Shown piece after piece: positions 45,029 through 52,840 of a stretch of 52,840 nt of DNA; position 1 is the stretch's first letter; every line of letters starts with the position of its first letter. The DNA comes from Moorena sp. SS36440bin_2 (GTDB lineage: Bacteria > Cyanobacteriota > Cyanobacteriia > Cyanobacteriales > Coleofasciculaceae). The stretch is taken from the NCBI GenBank assembly GCA_011524395.1, contig WTKN01000117.1, positions 1-52,840 of the forward strand, given 5' to 3'. A program made the position numbers and the translations under genes. A model generated the notes under the pieces. That model was not told where the DNA came from. It was given only the letters and a program-made list of their open reading frames with translations, and made no database searches.

Positions 45029-45228
45029 GCAATTTCCTCAAAACTTCGTGGTACGCTTAGTCCTACAGTTAACGATAGGAGTCGTACTCTATTTCTAGGT
45101 CTGAAATGTTCGGTGATTTACTGCCATTAAACTGATCGGCCACAGAGACTAATAAAAAGACTATGAATAACTAGAGGTGCGACCCGTGATGGCGAACGCG
45201 CCCCGCGTGACCTACGGTCAATCGAAAA

Positions 45229-45280
45229 CTGTAGTCAATGGCTGTAGTCAATGGCTGTAGTCAATGGCTTTAGTCAATGG
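45229..45280. repeat. Tandem repeat, four 13-bp units
   Basis: CTGTAGTCAATGG three times and CTTTAGTCAATGG once, contiguous. Confidence 0.92.
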
Positions 45281-45884
45281 CGGTGAAACTGTCTAGAAGC
45301 CCCGTCTGTTTAGAAGGGGGTGCTGACAGGGTGTTTCGTGGTTTGGTGAATGGGATTGTAGCGGCTCTGCTGATTGTAGCACTTGGAGGTGCGACATTAG
45401 TTCTCTACTTTAAGACTCGCTTTCCAGTAGGATGTTCTGTCGCAAAGTCGAAAATTTTTGAGGTGCGCGCCCGTTAGCGCCCTGCGTCGGCTTTGCCGAA
45501 AGGCGCGACCCAAGAAGCCCGGGTTCCCGAGCCAAAGTAAAGCGCACAATCACGCGAATTTAAATAGCCAAGTAAGAGCGCACCTATGTGTAATTGTCTC
45601 GCAATCTGCCTGGCCTTTCCTATAATCCCGTAGGGACTTCGGGGGATGTTAAGCCTGACAAATTGATCACGTGACTCTTGTGGATTTAAATAATTCTAAC
45701 CGATTTTCTGAGGATTTTGACTAACACTTGTGAATCCCTGTCTCTATCCAGTCGCACTCTGAAATATAGACAACGGATTACTTTGCCACTGATATAACTA
45801 CAAAAATGGAGGTTAAGCCACTCCCCCCATCAAGAAGTGTGACCAGTGGCAAATTTAATTCCCATTAGGAAAGCTCACCTATGG

Positions 45885-46275
45885 TGACATACTCCCACAC
45901 TGACAAGCGCGGTTCAGTGTGGGCTTCTTACCAACTCCAGCTATTGCTTAGGATACTCGGTAAGCTTTATTAACGATACGGTCAGAAGTTACCGCAAGAA
46001 GAGTGGAGCCTTTATGGTTAGCAGGCTATGCATAACAGGGTTAAAACTTTATGATTAAGGCTCCACTCTTCTAAGGTTTCCTCTCCGGGATGCCCCTCCG
46101 CACCGGAACAATACAAAAAGTTCTATTTTTAGACACGCAGGTGGCGGTTAGCTCTTAATTTGTCTTCCCTGCTATTTTTATTATAACGTTTTTCAGGCTG
46201 TTTATCAGAGTTCCTGCCCGCGATTCATCCCACACCTCAATGCGCAGCATGAGTGTGGGATGAATCGCGGAGGAA
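45885..46275. mobile_element. Hairpin-bounded element, possible IS200/IS605 deletion derivative
   Basis: The left hairpin is CCCACACTGA (45894-45903)/TCAGTGTGGG (45914-45923). The right hairpin has perfect 18-bp arms: CCGCGATTCATCCCACAC (46218-46235)/GTGTGGGATGAATCGCGG (46253-46270). Between them lies a third perfect 16-bp inverted repeat, AGAAGAGTGGAGCCTT (45997-46012)/AAGGCTCCACTCTTCT (46057-46072). Subterminal hairpins with CCCACAC cores are characteristic of IS200/IS605 ends in cyanobacteria. No transposase frame remains. Confidence 0.45.
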
Positions 46276-46637
46276 GCTAAAACAGGCTATGCGCGATGGT
46301 TTTGGCTAACCACAGCTCCGATAGCTGAAAGTCAGTTGACCCCTTATCGGCACTGTTCGGGATTTACCACAAACTACCCAGTTGCTACCAATCTATCCAA
46401 AAGTTTGAATTTTTTATTAGCTGACTATTTCCTGACCAGAGGTCTGGAAATTCTTCAGGGTTTCTGTCTATATCTCCTGAATCTCCCTGTTTCAGCAGCT
46501 TTACTGCTTAGATTTAGGGTATTGAGGCACACATGTTTGCCTTGTTGGGGATGTGTTATATTCTTATGCTACTGTATCACATTCGTAAGATCCTTTGGGA
46601 CTCTTACCCTGCGCTTCCCATGCGACACCTAGCCAGC

Positions 46638-46730
46638 GATGCAGAGCTGCGACCCGTGGCGAATTTAATTCGCCAACGGAAAGCGCACCTAAGCCTTCAT
46701 GCGGGGGTTTCCCCCATGAGCGACTGCATC
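46638..46730. repeat. Nested repeats
   Basis: The GATGCAG (46638-46644) ... CTGCATC (46724-46730) repeat is interrupted by a full GCGACCCGTGGCGAATTTAA ... AAGCGCACCT copy (46648-46690). The remainder keeps GCGGGGGTTTCCCCCATGAG. Confidence 0.75.
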
Positions 46731-46905
46731 AAGACAATAAAGGTAAAATGCGGGGCTTTTCGCGGTTCAGCTAAGGAGCGAAATCTCCTTTGTGGTACCG
46801 ATGTGATCTTAGCCTAGAAGCTTACGCTTTGCAATTTAAAAGCTGGTTTCGGTTACCCCACCCCAATTATAAAATATGGCTAGGGACTGCGCTCAACAAT
46901 TTTGT

Positions 46906-48075
46906 TCAATTAATTTTGACAGCTTGAGATTGGCGCAGAGACTGAATGGTTGTGATCGTATGCTCAGCCACTAAGCTAATTTCCGCCATGGTATTAAAGC
47001 GTCCAATTCCAAACCGGATGGAGGCATAAGCCAGATTTTCTGGATGTCCTAGGGCTAATAGTACGTGGGAAGGAGCTACAGTTGCTGAGGAACAAGCCGA
47101 GCCAGAAGAAACGGCGGCCACAGGGTGTAATCCTAGTAGGAGGGCTGCGCCATCTACTCCCTCCACACTAATGTTAAGGTTTCCGGATAATCGCTGGGTC
47201 GGATGACCATTGATCTTGATACCTTCTAGTTTAGATAGAGTGGTCCACAGACCCTCCCGCAGTTCTATCAACCGTTGAGATTCTGAGGGTTGTTCTTCTA
47301 ACCCCAGTTCTACAGCCTTAGCAAACCCGACAATCTGAGGGGTATAAAGTGTGCCAGAACGCATCCCTCGTTCATGTCCACCGCCATGGAGCTGGGGTGC
47401 AAGCCTTACTCTCGGGTTACGACGCCGCACATAGAGAGCCCCAATCCCCTTTGATCCATAAATTTTATGGGCTGTCAAGGACATTAAATCAATCTTCATC
47501 GACTGCACATCCAAGGGGATTTTGCCAATAGCCTGGGCAGCATCTGTATGGAATAGTACATTATGCTGGCGACAAAGATCTCCAATTTCGGCTAATGGCT
47601 GCAACACTCCAATTTCATTATTGGCTGCCATGACCGAGACTAAAATGGTATCAGGACGGAAAGCCTGCTCTAGCTGGCTTAAATCCACTAGTCCATCATC
47701 TTTTACCGGTAGAAATGTCACCTCAAACCCTAGGGTTTCTAAATAGTGACAGGGGTCAAGAACAGCATTGTGTTCAGTTTGCACGGTAATCAGGTGACGT
47801 CCTTTACTTAAATAAGCCTCAGCCACCCCTTTAATGGCTAGATTGTTAGCCTCTGTGGCACCACTAGTAAAAATGATCTCGACCGGTGTGGCATTGATAG
47901 CATCTGCTAGAATCTGACGCCCTTGTTTCACCGCTGCTTCAGCTTCCCAGCCATAGGTATGGCTGATACTCGATGGATTGCCAAAATGTTCAGTGAAGTA
48001 GGGTAACATTGCCTCCAACACCCGTTCATCCATAGGTGTTGTGGCATGGCAGTCTAGGTAAATTGGGCGATGCAT
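46906..48075 (-). CDS. iscS: Cysteine desulfurase (NifS/IscS type)
   Basis: This 389-residue PLP enzyme of class V aminotransferase fold supplies sulfur from cysteine for Fe-S clusters and tRNA thiolation. It shows the opening IYLDCHATTP, PLP Lys in SLTAHKIYGSKG, His in TVQTEHNAVLDP and the catalytic Cys in SSGSACSSATVAPSHVL (group I loop length). The assignment to iscS rather than a paralogue is not certain, since cyanobacteria carry several. The ATG has a poor SD; the only strong SD upstream belongs to a 10-codon ORF in the leader. Confidence 0.92.
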   Translation of the reverse strand: MHRPIYLDCHATTPMDERVLEAMLPYFTEHFGNPSSISHTYGWEAEAAVKQGRQILADAINATPVEIIFTSGATEANNLAIKGVAEAYLSKGRHLITVQTEHNAVLDPCHYLETLGFEVTFLPVKDDGLVDLSQLEQAFRPDTILVSVMAANNEIGVLQPLAEIGDLCRQHNVLFHTDAAQAIGKIPLDVQSMKIDLMSLTAHKIYGSKGIGALYVRRRNPRVRLAPQLHGGGHERGMRSGTLYTPQIVGFAKAVELGLEEQPSESQRLIELREGLWTTLSKLEGIKINGHPTQRLSGNLNISVEGVDGAALLLGLHPVAAVSSGSACSSATVAPSHVLLALGHPENLAYASIRFGIGRFNTMAEISLVAEHTITTIQSLRQSQAVKIN

Positions 48076-48084
48076 GGTTTTTCG

Positions 48085-48117
48085 TTAGTTAAAAATTGCA
48101 GCTGCTACGGGATACAT
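48085..48117 (-). CDS. Leader ORF (10 codons) before the cysteine desulfurase
   Basis: ATG TAT CCC ... TAA encodes MYPVAAAIFN and is in frame with iscS, ending 9 bases before its ATG. It is preceded by GGGGAGGAGG, a near-ideal Shine-Dalgarno with 9 bases to the ATG. Translation of iscS may depend on reinitiation after this ORF. Confidence 0.4.
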   Translation of the reverse strand: MYPVAAAIFN

Positions 48118-48126
48118 TATGATCAA

Positions 48127-48175
48127 CCTCCTCCCCATGACCTGATCACCCTATCATCAGGTGATAGGGAGGAGG
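48127..48175 (-). promoter_or_regulatory. Shine-Dalgarno-sequestering leader hairpin
   Basis: On the minus strand CCTCCTCCC (48175-48167) pairs with GGGAGGAGG (48135-48127), which is the SD of the leader ORF. Within it ACCTGAT can pair with ATCAGGT, or alternatively TATCACC/CCCTATCA-type arms with GGTGATA, so two inner folds compete. Confidence 0.45.
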
Positions 48176-48204
48176 CGAGCACAAAGAGCGGAAAGCGCAC
48201 TAAG

Positions 48205-48444
48205 ATGTTCACCACTCAAATTAAATTCCTAGATCTCGAATCCACAGTTTTTGAGACTGCTTTCCTAGATCACCAAGGGCTACAGGTTAAAATCCCATTA
48301 CCCAATTGTCCATTTTTTTGCAGCTTTCGCTGTTCATTATCCTCACAACACACTCCACCCTTTAAGAATTTAGTGCAGTTCATCAAAACGGCAATTTTGA
48401 ATGAATACGTTTTAACTCGAGACATGTTGAACAGATTGATTTAA
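48205..48444 (+). CDS. Small hypothetical protein
   Basis: Taking the ATG of MFTTQIKFLDLESTVFETAF gives 79 residues with three Cys (NCPFFCSFRC). Composition is protein-like, but its 3' end overlaps the opposite gene by about 60 bases and no good SD is present. No family recognised. Uncertain. Confidence 0.3.
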   Translation: MFTTQIKFLDLESTVFETAFLDHQGLQVKIPLPNCPFFCSFRCSLSSQHTPPFKNLVQFIKTAILNEYVLTRDMLNRLI

Positions 48445-49045
48445 TTTTCCCTGGTGTCAAGGCAGAATTAACTACACGAGTTTTGAGACCACATTTAGGA
48501 CAGATGGGTTGATGATTGATGATCACCCACATGCCCCACTTGAACTCAATTACTTTTTCAAGCTCAAGCTGTTTCAGTCCTTGGGCAAGTCGCTCTTCTG
48601 AATACCGGCACTTCCTGTTCAATTCATCTTGAGTCAGTTTCCCATAGTCAGATGTACAGAGCAGATGAATGATTTTACCACAGGTTTCTTGTAAGTTACT
48701 TAATTGTTCTTGGGGAGCTACAGGCTTCTCTGGTTTGGTGTAGCGGGGAGGGCACAGTGGGTAGCTCGAGAAATTCACTCGATTGTGTGTAGTGACTTTC
48801 TGTGTAGTGACTTTCTGTGTAGTGACTTTCTGCTTCCAACGGACTAACGTTGAAGAATCAGCGTGGCCACTTGTCATGGGAATGTAGCACTTATCTGACT
48901 TAATTTTGAGTTGCTGATTTTCCTGAGCAAGGGTATTGCTTTGCTTAGCCGTTACCCTGGTTTCCCAGTTCTGATGCTTTAACATATGGTGTAGATGTTC
49001 AACCCTTTTCACAACTATCCTAGTTTTGTGAAAAATATTGAACAA
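48383..49045 (-). CDS. Putative winged-helix/zinc-ribbon protein
   Basis: The protein has 220 residues. A basic, coiled N-terminus is followed by a KVTTQ x3 repeat (about residues 72-86), then a winged-helix-like segment (IIHLLCTSDYGKLTQDELNR to EFKWGMWVI). A C-terminal zinc ribbon has CPKCG and CSTC. It may be a DNA- or RNA-binding regulator. It is divergent from the HTH gene at 49235, sharing a 189-base intergenic region. Family unknown. Confidence 0.6.
   Translation of the reverse strand: MFNIFHKTRIVVKRVEHLHHMLKHQNWETRVTAKQSNTLAQENQQLKIKSDKCYIPMTSGHADSSTLVRWKQKVTTQKVTTQKVTTHNRVNFSSYPLCPPRYTKPEKPVAPQEQLSNLQETCGKIIHLLCTSDYGKLTQDELNRKCRYSEERLAQGLKQLELEKVIEFKWGMWVIINHQPICPKCGLKTRVVNSALTPGKIKSICSTCLELKRIHSKLPF
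48786..48830 (-). repeat. 15-bp coding tandem repeat, three perfect units
   Basis: TGTGTAGTGACTTTC occurs three times without mismatch, encoding KVTTQ/KVTTQ/KVTTH in the winged-helix/zinc-ribbon gene. Confidence 0.92.
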
Positions 49046-49234
49046 CCGTGATTATACGTAAGATACTCTTTTGCTCACTGGGGAGTTACCACTGAGTTTT
49101 CACGGAGAAGATTAGCGATGGTCCATTCATGTTTTGGCAGGATGGTGGTATGGACGTGCTTCGCTTGTGGCAATGCGATCGCATTGCCAGCTGGGGTCAA
49201 TTTCGATTTCTAGTGCTCCCTAGCAAAGCGGAGA

Positions 49235-50173
49235 ATGACCACGCCCGAGCCCACACTTACCAGATCGGGAAGTGTTACATTATGTCACCAGAACACATTG
49301 GTAAAAAAATTGGACACAAGTAAAGACAGTTCCTTAAAACGCAGCAAAATTCACCAAAGGCTAAGTCAATTGATTAAGGTGCTGGCTCAACAATTTGGTA
49401 GTGTCCGGGAACTTGGTAGACAAGTCAATGTCACTAACAACACCTTGACAAATTGGATGAATTGTGATAATACTCCCAGCTTAGAGAAGCTAGAGAGGCT
49501 GGCTAAAGGTATTGGTTGGACAACGGAAGAGTTGATCAGCTTCTTGGTCAGTGAGGAAAACCCTCTCGAAGCCATTGAGCGAAACAAGAAATCGAGTTCC
49601 TCTATTTTGACACCACCTATTTCCATGGAGCAGATTTTGGCAGAGCTTCAGTGGCGACCAGTAGACCAATTAGTTGAGATTAATTTAGCGATCGCTAAAC
49701 GGTTGCAAAGGGAATTCAGTGGCTTGACAGATACCACCGGCCTAGAGGAGGTGTTAAATCAGTCTCCTAAATTTGAGGAACTCAAGGGAGTGAAATTTAT
49801 TTCACTGAGCTTAAAGGCAAGGCGACGATTAAAGAATTGGGTGACAATCTGCCAAAGTTATGTAGGCTTGAGTCCAGAGGAATTCATCCAAGTCGCTGTG
49901 GAGAAGCACAAAATTGACCCAGGAACCTTTGGGCTATTTTATAAGAGCATCATGGAAGTCTCTAGTACTCCGTTTCCCCAAAGTTATTATGAGTGGCTTT
50001 TCCCGTTAATTTCTCCAGTTAGTGGTTGGATCGGGTCAGCACAAGAAACTCCTATTCTAGATTTTTCGAGAACTTACACAGAAACTTATACAGAACCTTG
50101 GAGTAATTTTATTGAGAACTTAGAAGACAGTAGTAATGGAGTAACTACCAAGTCTAGTTCAGTCCTGTTTTAA
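49235..50173 (+). CDS. HTH (XRE-like) domain protein
   Basis: The longest frame has 312 residues. The HTH spans about 37-85 (SQLIKVLAQQFGSVRELGRQ then VNVTNNTLTNWM, TPSLEKLERLAKGIGWTTEE). A middle helical segment (QWRPVDQLVEINLAIAKRLQ) and a C-terminal region (LSPEEFIQVAVEKHKIDPGT) follow. The start is uncertain: the first ~30 residues (MTTPEPTLTRSGSVTLCHQN) look non-conserved and a later start such as TTG near 49310 is possible. A cytoplasmic transcription factor is inferred. It is divergent from the winged-helix gene. Confidence 0.7.
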   Translation: MTTPEPTLTRSGSVTLCHQNTLVKKLDTSKDSSLKRSKIHQRLSQLIKVLAQQFGSVRELGRQVNVTNNTLTNWMNCDNTPSLEKLERLAKGIGWTTEELISFLVSEENPLEAIERNKKSSSSILTPPISMEQILAELQWRPVDQLVEINLAIAKRLQREFSGLTDTTGLEEVLNQSPKFEELKGVKFISLSLKARRRLKNWVTICQSYVGLSPEEFIQVAVEKHKIDPGTFGLFYKSIMEVSSTPFPQSYYEWLFPLISPVSGWIGSAQETPILDFSRTYTETYTEPWSNFIENLEDSSNGVTTKSSSVLF

Positions 50174-50268
50174 CCAGGTTTTGTTAACGGTTGACAATTG
50201 ACGGTTCACTGTCAACGCTGAAGATAATCAAACTGTCTACAAACAAACCGTTGCGTTAATGCTGCAGT

Positions 50269-52323
50269 TTAAATTAAATCACAGACTACCCGAAAACCAA
50301 AGGAGATATATGTAACATCCGGAGCATTGAAATTGCGATAATCACTATGGCAGTAGCCAGAACTGTTGAGCCAAGACCCTCCCCTGAGCAAGCGATCCCG
50401 ATCCTCATTATTGCTTATCCACGCACTGCCATCGGATGGTAAACTCTGGTGATTTTCATGCCAATGGTCAGCACACCATTCCCAGACATTGCCATGCATA
50501 TCGTATAGCCCAAAGGCGTTAGCTAATTGAAAACTCCCGACGGTGGTAGTTTTCTCTCGAAAGATACCTTTTGGTTGTGAACCATCAGTGTCAGTCTTCT
50601 GATGACCATCGTAGTTAGCTAAATTAGTGGTAATTGTTTGACCAAAGTGAAATTTTGTGGTACTGCCAGCACGACAGGCATATTCCCATTCCACTTCACT
50701 GGGTAGCCGATAGGTACGTCCCGTTTTTTGAGAAACTCTGGCACAAAATTCTACAGCGTCATACCAAGATATCTGCTCGACAGGTAGATTATCTCCTTTG
50801 AAGTTGGATGGATCAGAATCCAAGTCACGACTGACTTTGGGTAAGGAAGCAACTACTTTCCACTGTGCCTGAGTTACACTAAACTTGCCCATATACAAGG
50901 GCGTCACAGTGACCAAGTGTTTAGAAGCTGGTGAACCCATAGTAAAGGAGCCGCCAGGGATAGATACCATTTCCAGCATCACCCCGTTTCCTAAGTTTTC
51001 CTTAAAAAATTTGCCTTGATGACGGTTACGATTGGTTATCTGACCTTGGGGATTCACTCTGACCACATCAAATTCAAAGTCCTGTAGGGATACATTGGTG
51101 ACTTTTGCTTTTTCCTGCTGATTACTCGGCGATAGTGACTTATCCTTTTCTACCTCTTGAGTAAAATTGAGGCTCAAATAGTTAGGGGTGAGGGTTTCGG
51201 AGGGAGAGTCCGAAAGTTTATCAATGACTGTTGCTAATACTAGTCCGACACTGCCAAAACCAGCGGCTTTGAGTAATTTCCGTTTAGTCAATACCCTCGT
51301 TAACTTTGTATTGCTTAAACCTATGGAAGACCCCTTTAAGGGAGTGGATAGTATTTTTGATAATACTTGGCGTCGTGAGGGTGCTGGATTTATCACCTGC
51401 TCAAGTTTGGCCAACTGTTGTAAAATCTCCCCAGTATTCCGAGGACGCTGACTGACTAAAGGAGCCATCAGTTGGTCGATAAATTCTTTGAGTTGAGGCG
51501 AGATATGAGGGGCATAGGGGTGCCACAGTAATTCACTGGTATCAGGATTGTACAGAAGGGGATCCATCGGTTCCTTACCAGTGAGCAGATAAACAAAGGT
51601 GCGCCCCAAGGCAAAGAAGTCCGATTGTGGCATGGCATAGCCTTGCTCTTGTTCTGGTGGTGCGTAACCTGGAGTATGAATCTGGGTGTTTTTACCGCCA
51701 GCAATAATGGTGTTAGTGACTTGTCGCACAGCCCCAAAGTCAATGAGCACTAGTTGTCCATCTTTCCTGAGAATGATATTGGATGGTTTAATATCGCGAT
51801 GGAAAAAGTGCTTCTGATGGACTACATGGAGAATTTTTACCAGTTGGGATAGCCATTCTAAGGCTAAGTTTTCGTCAATAGGGTGCTTCTTGTGTTGGTG
51901 CTGATACTCCTCTAAATCTAGTCCTTCAATGTATTCGAGCACCATGCAGTGCAAGCTGATCTCGTTGTTTCTGGGAGAGAAGATAAATGTTCCTTCTGAT
52001 TTGGGAATTCCTGGATGATTCAGCTGACTCAAAACCCATGCTTCTTGCTCAAACAGCTCAATTGCCCGAGATTGATAGTCAGTCAAGACTTTGAGAACTT
52101 TGATATTGTTGTGATTACTGTTGTGATCAAAACAGTGATCACAACAGTGATCACTGTTTTGATCAAGTACCTCATAGGTCTTACCGAAAGCACCTTTGTC
52201 ACTGAGCAACCCAATCACGCGATAGCGTTCTGCCAAGAGTAAGTCCGAACCACAGGCTTTGCAGAATAGGGTATCTTCTGTATTGTAAGGTTTAGAACAA
52301 TCGGGATTAATGCACCAAGTCAT
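50269..52323 (-). CDS. Serine/threonine kinase fused to FGE-sulfatase domain
   Basis: This 684-residue cyanobacterial hybrid starts with a zinc ribbon (MTWCINPDCSKPYNT ... FCKACG). A kinase domain begins at YRVIGLLSDKGAFGKTYEVL, with HRDIKPSN and LIDFGAVRQV. A single TM (KAAGFGSVGLVLATVI, about 353-368) follows. The C-terminal formylglycine-generating-enzyme/SUMF1-like domain has VSIPGGSFTMGS, RLPSEVEWEYACRAG, GNVWEWCADHW and RLLRGGSW. An oddity is an in-frame insertion of DHCCDHCFDHNSNHNN before the kinase lysine, encoded by a perfect inverted repeat. GGGAACC precedes the ATG. The FGE part may bind signals rather than modify sulfatases. Confidence 0.92.
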   Translation of the reverse strand: MTWCINPDCSKPYNTEDTLFCKACGSDLLLAERYRVIGLLSDKGAFGKTYEVLDQNSDHCCDHCFDHNSNHNNIKVLKVLTDYQSRAIELFEQEAWVLSQLNHPGIPKSEGTFIFSPRNNEISLHCMVLEYIEGLDLEEYQHQHKKHPIDENLALEWLSQLVKILHVVHQKHFFHRDIKPSNIILRKDGQLVLIDFGAVRQVTNTIIAGGKNTQIHTPGYAPPEQEQGYAMPQSDFFALGRTFVYLLTGKEPMDPLLYNPDTSELLWHPYAPHISPQLKEFIDQLMAPLVSQRPRNTGEILQQLAKLEQVINPAPSRRQVLSKILSTPLKGSSIGLSNTKLTRVLTKRKLLKAAGFGSVGLVLATVIDKLSDSPSETLTPNYLSLNFTQEVEKDKSLSPSNQQEKAKVTNVSLQDFEFDVVRVNPQGQITNRNRHQGKFFKENLGNGVMLEMVSIPGGSFTMGSPASKHLVTVTPLYMGKFSVTQAQWKVVASLPKVSRDLDSDPSNFKGDNLPVEQISWYDAVEFCARVSQKTGRTYRLPSEVEWEYACRAGSTTKFHFGQTITTNLANYDGHQKTDTDGSQPKGIFREKTTTVGSFQLANAFGLYDMHGNVWEWCADHWHENHQSLPSDGSAWISNNEDRDRLLRGGSWLNSSGYCHSDYRNFNAPDVTYISFGFRVVCDLI
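52124..52165. repeat. Perfect 19-bp inverted repeat inside the kinase gene
   Basis: TGATCAAAACAGTGATCAC (52124-52142) and its exact reverse complement (52147-52165) flank AACA. It is read in frame in the kinase-FGE gene at about residues 53-67. Confidence 0.93.
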
Positions 52324-52840
52324 GGTTCCCTACCTACGAGCTACTGATACAAGCTACTGATATGAGCTACTTAAGCGATCGCAAAACCTAAAAAATCTTC
52401 CAGGGACAGGACAGCGATCGCGCTTTACTTTAGTTTTTGGTTACCAGTCCTGTTTAATACCGAAATAACAGAGGTTTTGATTGGTTTTGCCACCACCATA
52501 CTAATCGCCCAAACTAATCAATAGTATGACTGCTTTGGCGCGAAATTTCAAAAATTTTAAATTTTTGAAATTTCAGTAAATCCACAGTTGCTAATAATAG
52601 CTTAAGGATTTAGGAGTATGTTTATTGGCTGAAAGCCAAGGTAGTTTTAACCGGTTTGCGGTGTTATAACCACAGAGTCCACGGGGTTTTAATCCGTGAG
52701 GATGTCAATCTAATTATTAGCTTAGTCTACTAGATATTGTTTGTCATGCCAACTTGGCATTTGTTGTTGAAGACCTCACGGGGTAACAACAAAGCTCAAA
52801 CCTATATAGGTTTTAGGTTTTAGGTTTTAGGTATTGGGTA
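52324..52840. repeat. Hairpin-rich terminal gap
   Basis: At 52542-52574 there is a 33-base palindrome with 16-bp arms (GAAATTTCAAAAATTT, T, and its complement). CACGG/CCGTG at 52680-52698 lies in a run resembling an IS605-type end. A 15-base ATGCCAA-C-TTGGCAT palindrome is at 52746-52760. TTGTTGTT/AACAACAA lies at 52761-52792. TTTTAGG heptamers (three units) at 52811-52832 run towards the window end. No gene is supported. Confidence 0.7.

Larger units (their letters stand above)
45029..46905. other. 1.9-kb repeat-dense gap upstream of rne
   Basis: The contents in order are these. Half GCGACCC repeat at ~45173-45215. 13-bp tandem repeat at 45229-45280. A frame at 45277-45477 starting in that repeat, with one TM-like segment (GLVNGIVAALLIVALGGATL), not confidently a gene. 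Degenerate GCGACCC/AGCGCACCT copies at ~45455-45590 and ~45829-45883. An IS605-like hairpin-bounded element at 45885-46275. A nested repeat at 46638-46730. The frames at 46336-46632 and 46533-46817 run through repeats and are rejected. Confidence 0.6.

Noticed and set aside
45277-45477. 66-residue frame with a TM-like segment
   Set aside because: Its ATG lies inside a 13-bp tandem repeat and its end in a GCGACCC-type repeat; only the hydrophobic stretch speaks for it.
46336-46817. Overlapping frames of 98 and 94 residues
   Set aside because: They cross nested palindromic repeats and overlap each other in different frames.
1-52840. tRNA and rRNA genes
   Set aside because: I looked for TpsiC-loop-like GTTCRA sequences in the gaps; the few hits lacked a cloverleaf context or were inside coding regions. 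No rRNA-like sequence was seen.

Overview
The window reads as cyanobacterial chromosome. The protein families DUF3285, DUF4278 and DUF1350, the RNase E that ends in an arginine-rich C-terminal peptide, and the CHASE2- and FGE-type Ser/Thr kinases all point to cyanobacteria. So do the many GCGATCGC (HIP1) octamers and the heptamer-like low-complexity repeats. The large gene-poor gaps filled with small palindromic repeats resemble large-genome filamentous marine genera (Moorena/Lyngbya-like). The genus is an inference from repeat style and is not proven. I found no rRNA, tRNA, CRISPR array or intact insertion sequence.

Layout. 1-6.5 kb: a truncated DASH-type photolyase, small orphan genes, an AT-rich pair (possible lipoprotein plus membrane protein), decayed coding sequence with an IS605-like end, and a zinc-finger/tandem winged-helix gene pair. 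6.8-18.2 kb: mostly minus-strand housekeeping genes. These are a BcsA/XcsA-like glucan synthase with PilZ domain, an FAD oxidoreductase, dgkA, ybeY, a DUF3285 gene, prfB with a programmed +1 frameshift, an all-helical unknown, a HAD phosphatase and a pentapeptide-repeat protein. 18.5-24.6 kb: ilvD, a small XRE regulator, a DUF262 + HNH gene pair that looks like a split GmrSD-type defence module, an orphan DUF790/Bax1-like nuclease and a small conserved protein. 25-32.7 kb: a carbohydrate block with galE, a GT4 glycosyltransferase, an ABC exporter with a HisKA-like tail, and a GH116 glucosylceramidase-like enzyme. 32.7-41.7 kb: repeat-rich gaps around DUF4278, a membrane-anchored conserved protein, a CHASE2-Ser/Thr kinase, DUF1350, a secreted protein, hisG, and a folK pseudogene broken by a perfect 51-bp palindrome. 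41.7-52.8 kb: an OmpR-type response regulator, the rne-rnhB operon, a 1.9-kb repeat-dense gap, a class-V cysteine desulfurase with an unusual 5' leader, two divergent DNA-binding-type genes, and a Ser/Thr kinase-FGE fusion.

The dominant theme is small palindromic DNA that has moved into or next to genes. The same 28-bp repeat occurs between genes and in frame inside the CHASE2 kinase. A 19-bp-arm inverted repeat sits in frame inside the second kinase. A palindrome interrupts folK, and one repeat type is nested inside another at 46.6 kb. The most interesting new candidates are a three-way-junction RNA-like element at 32.93-33.02 kb, the DUF262/HNH pair, the cysteine-desulfurase leader whose only strong Shine-Dalgarno is sequestered in a hairpin and serves a 10-codon ORF, and the ABC exporter carrying a histidine-kinase-like phosphoacceptor segment.
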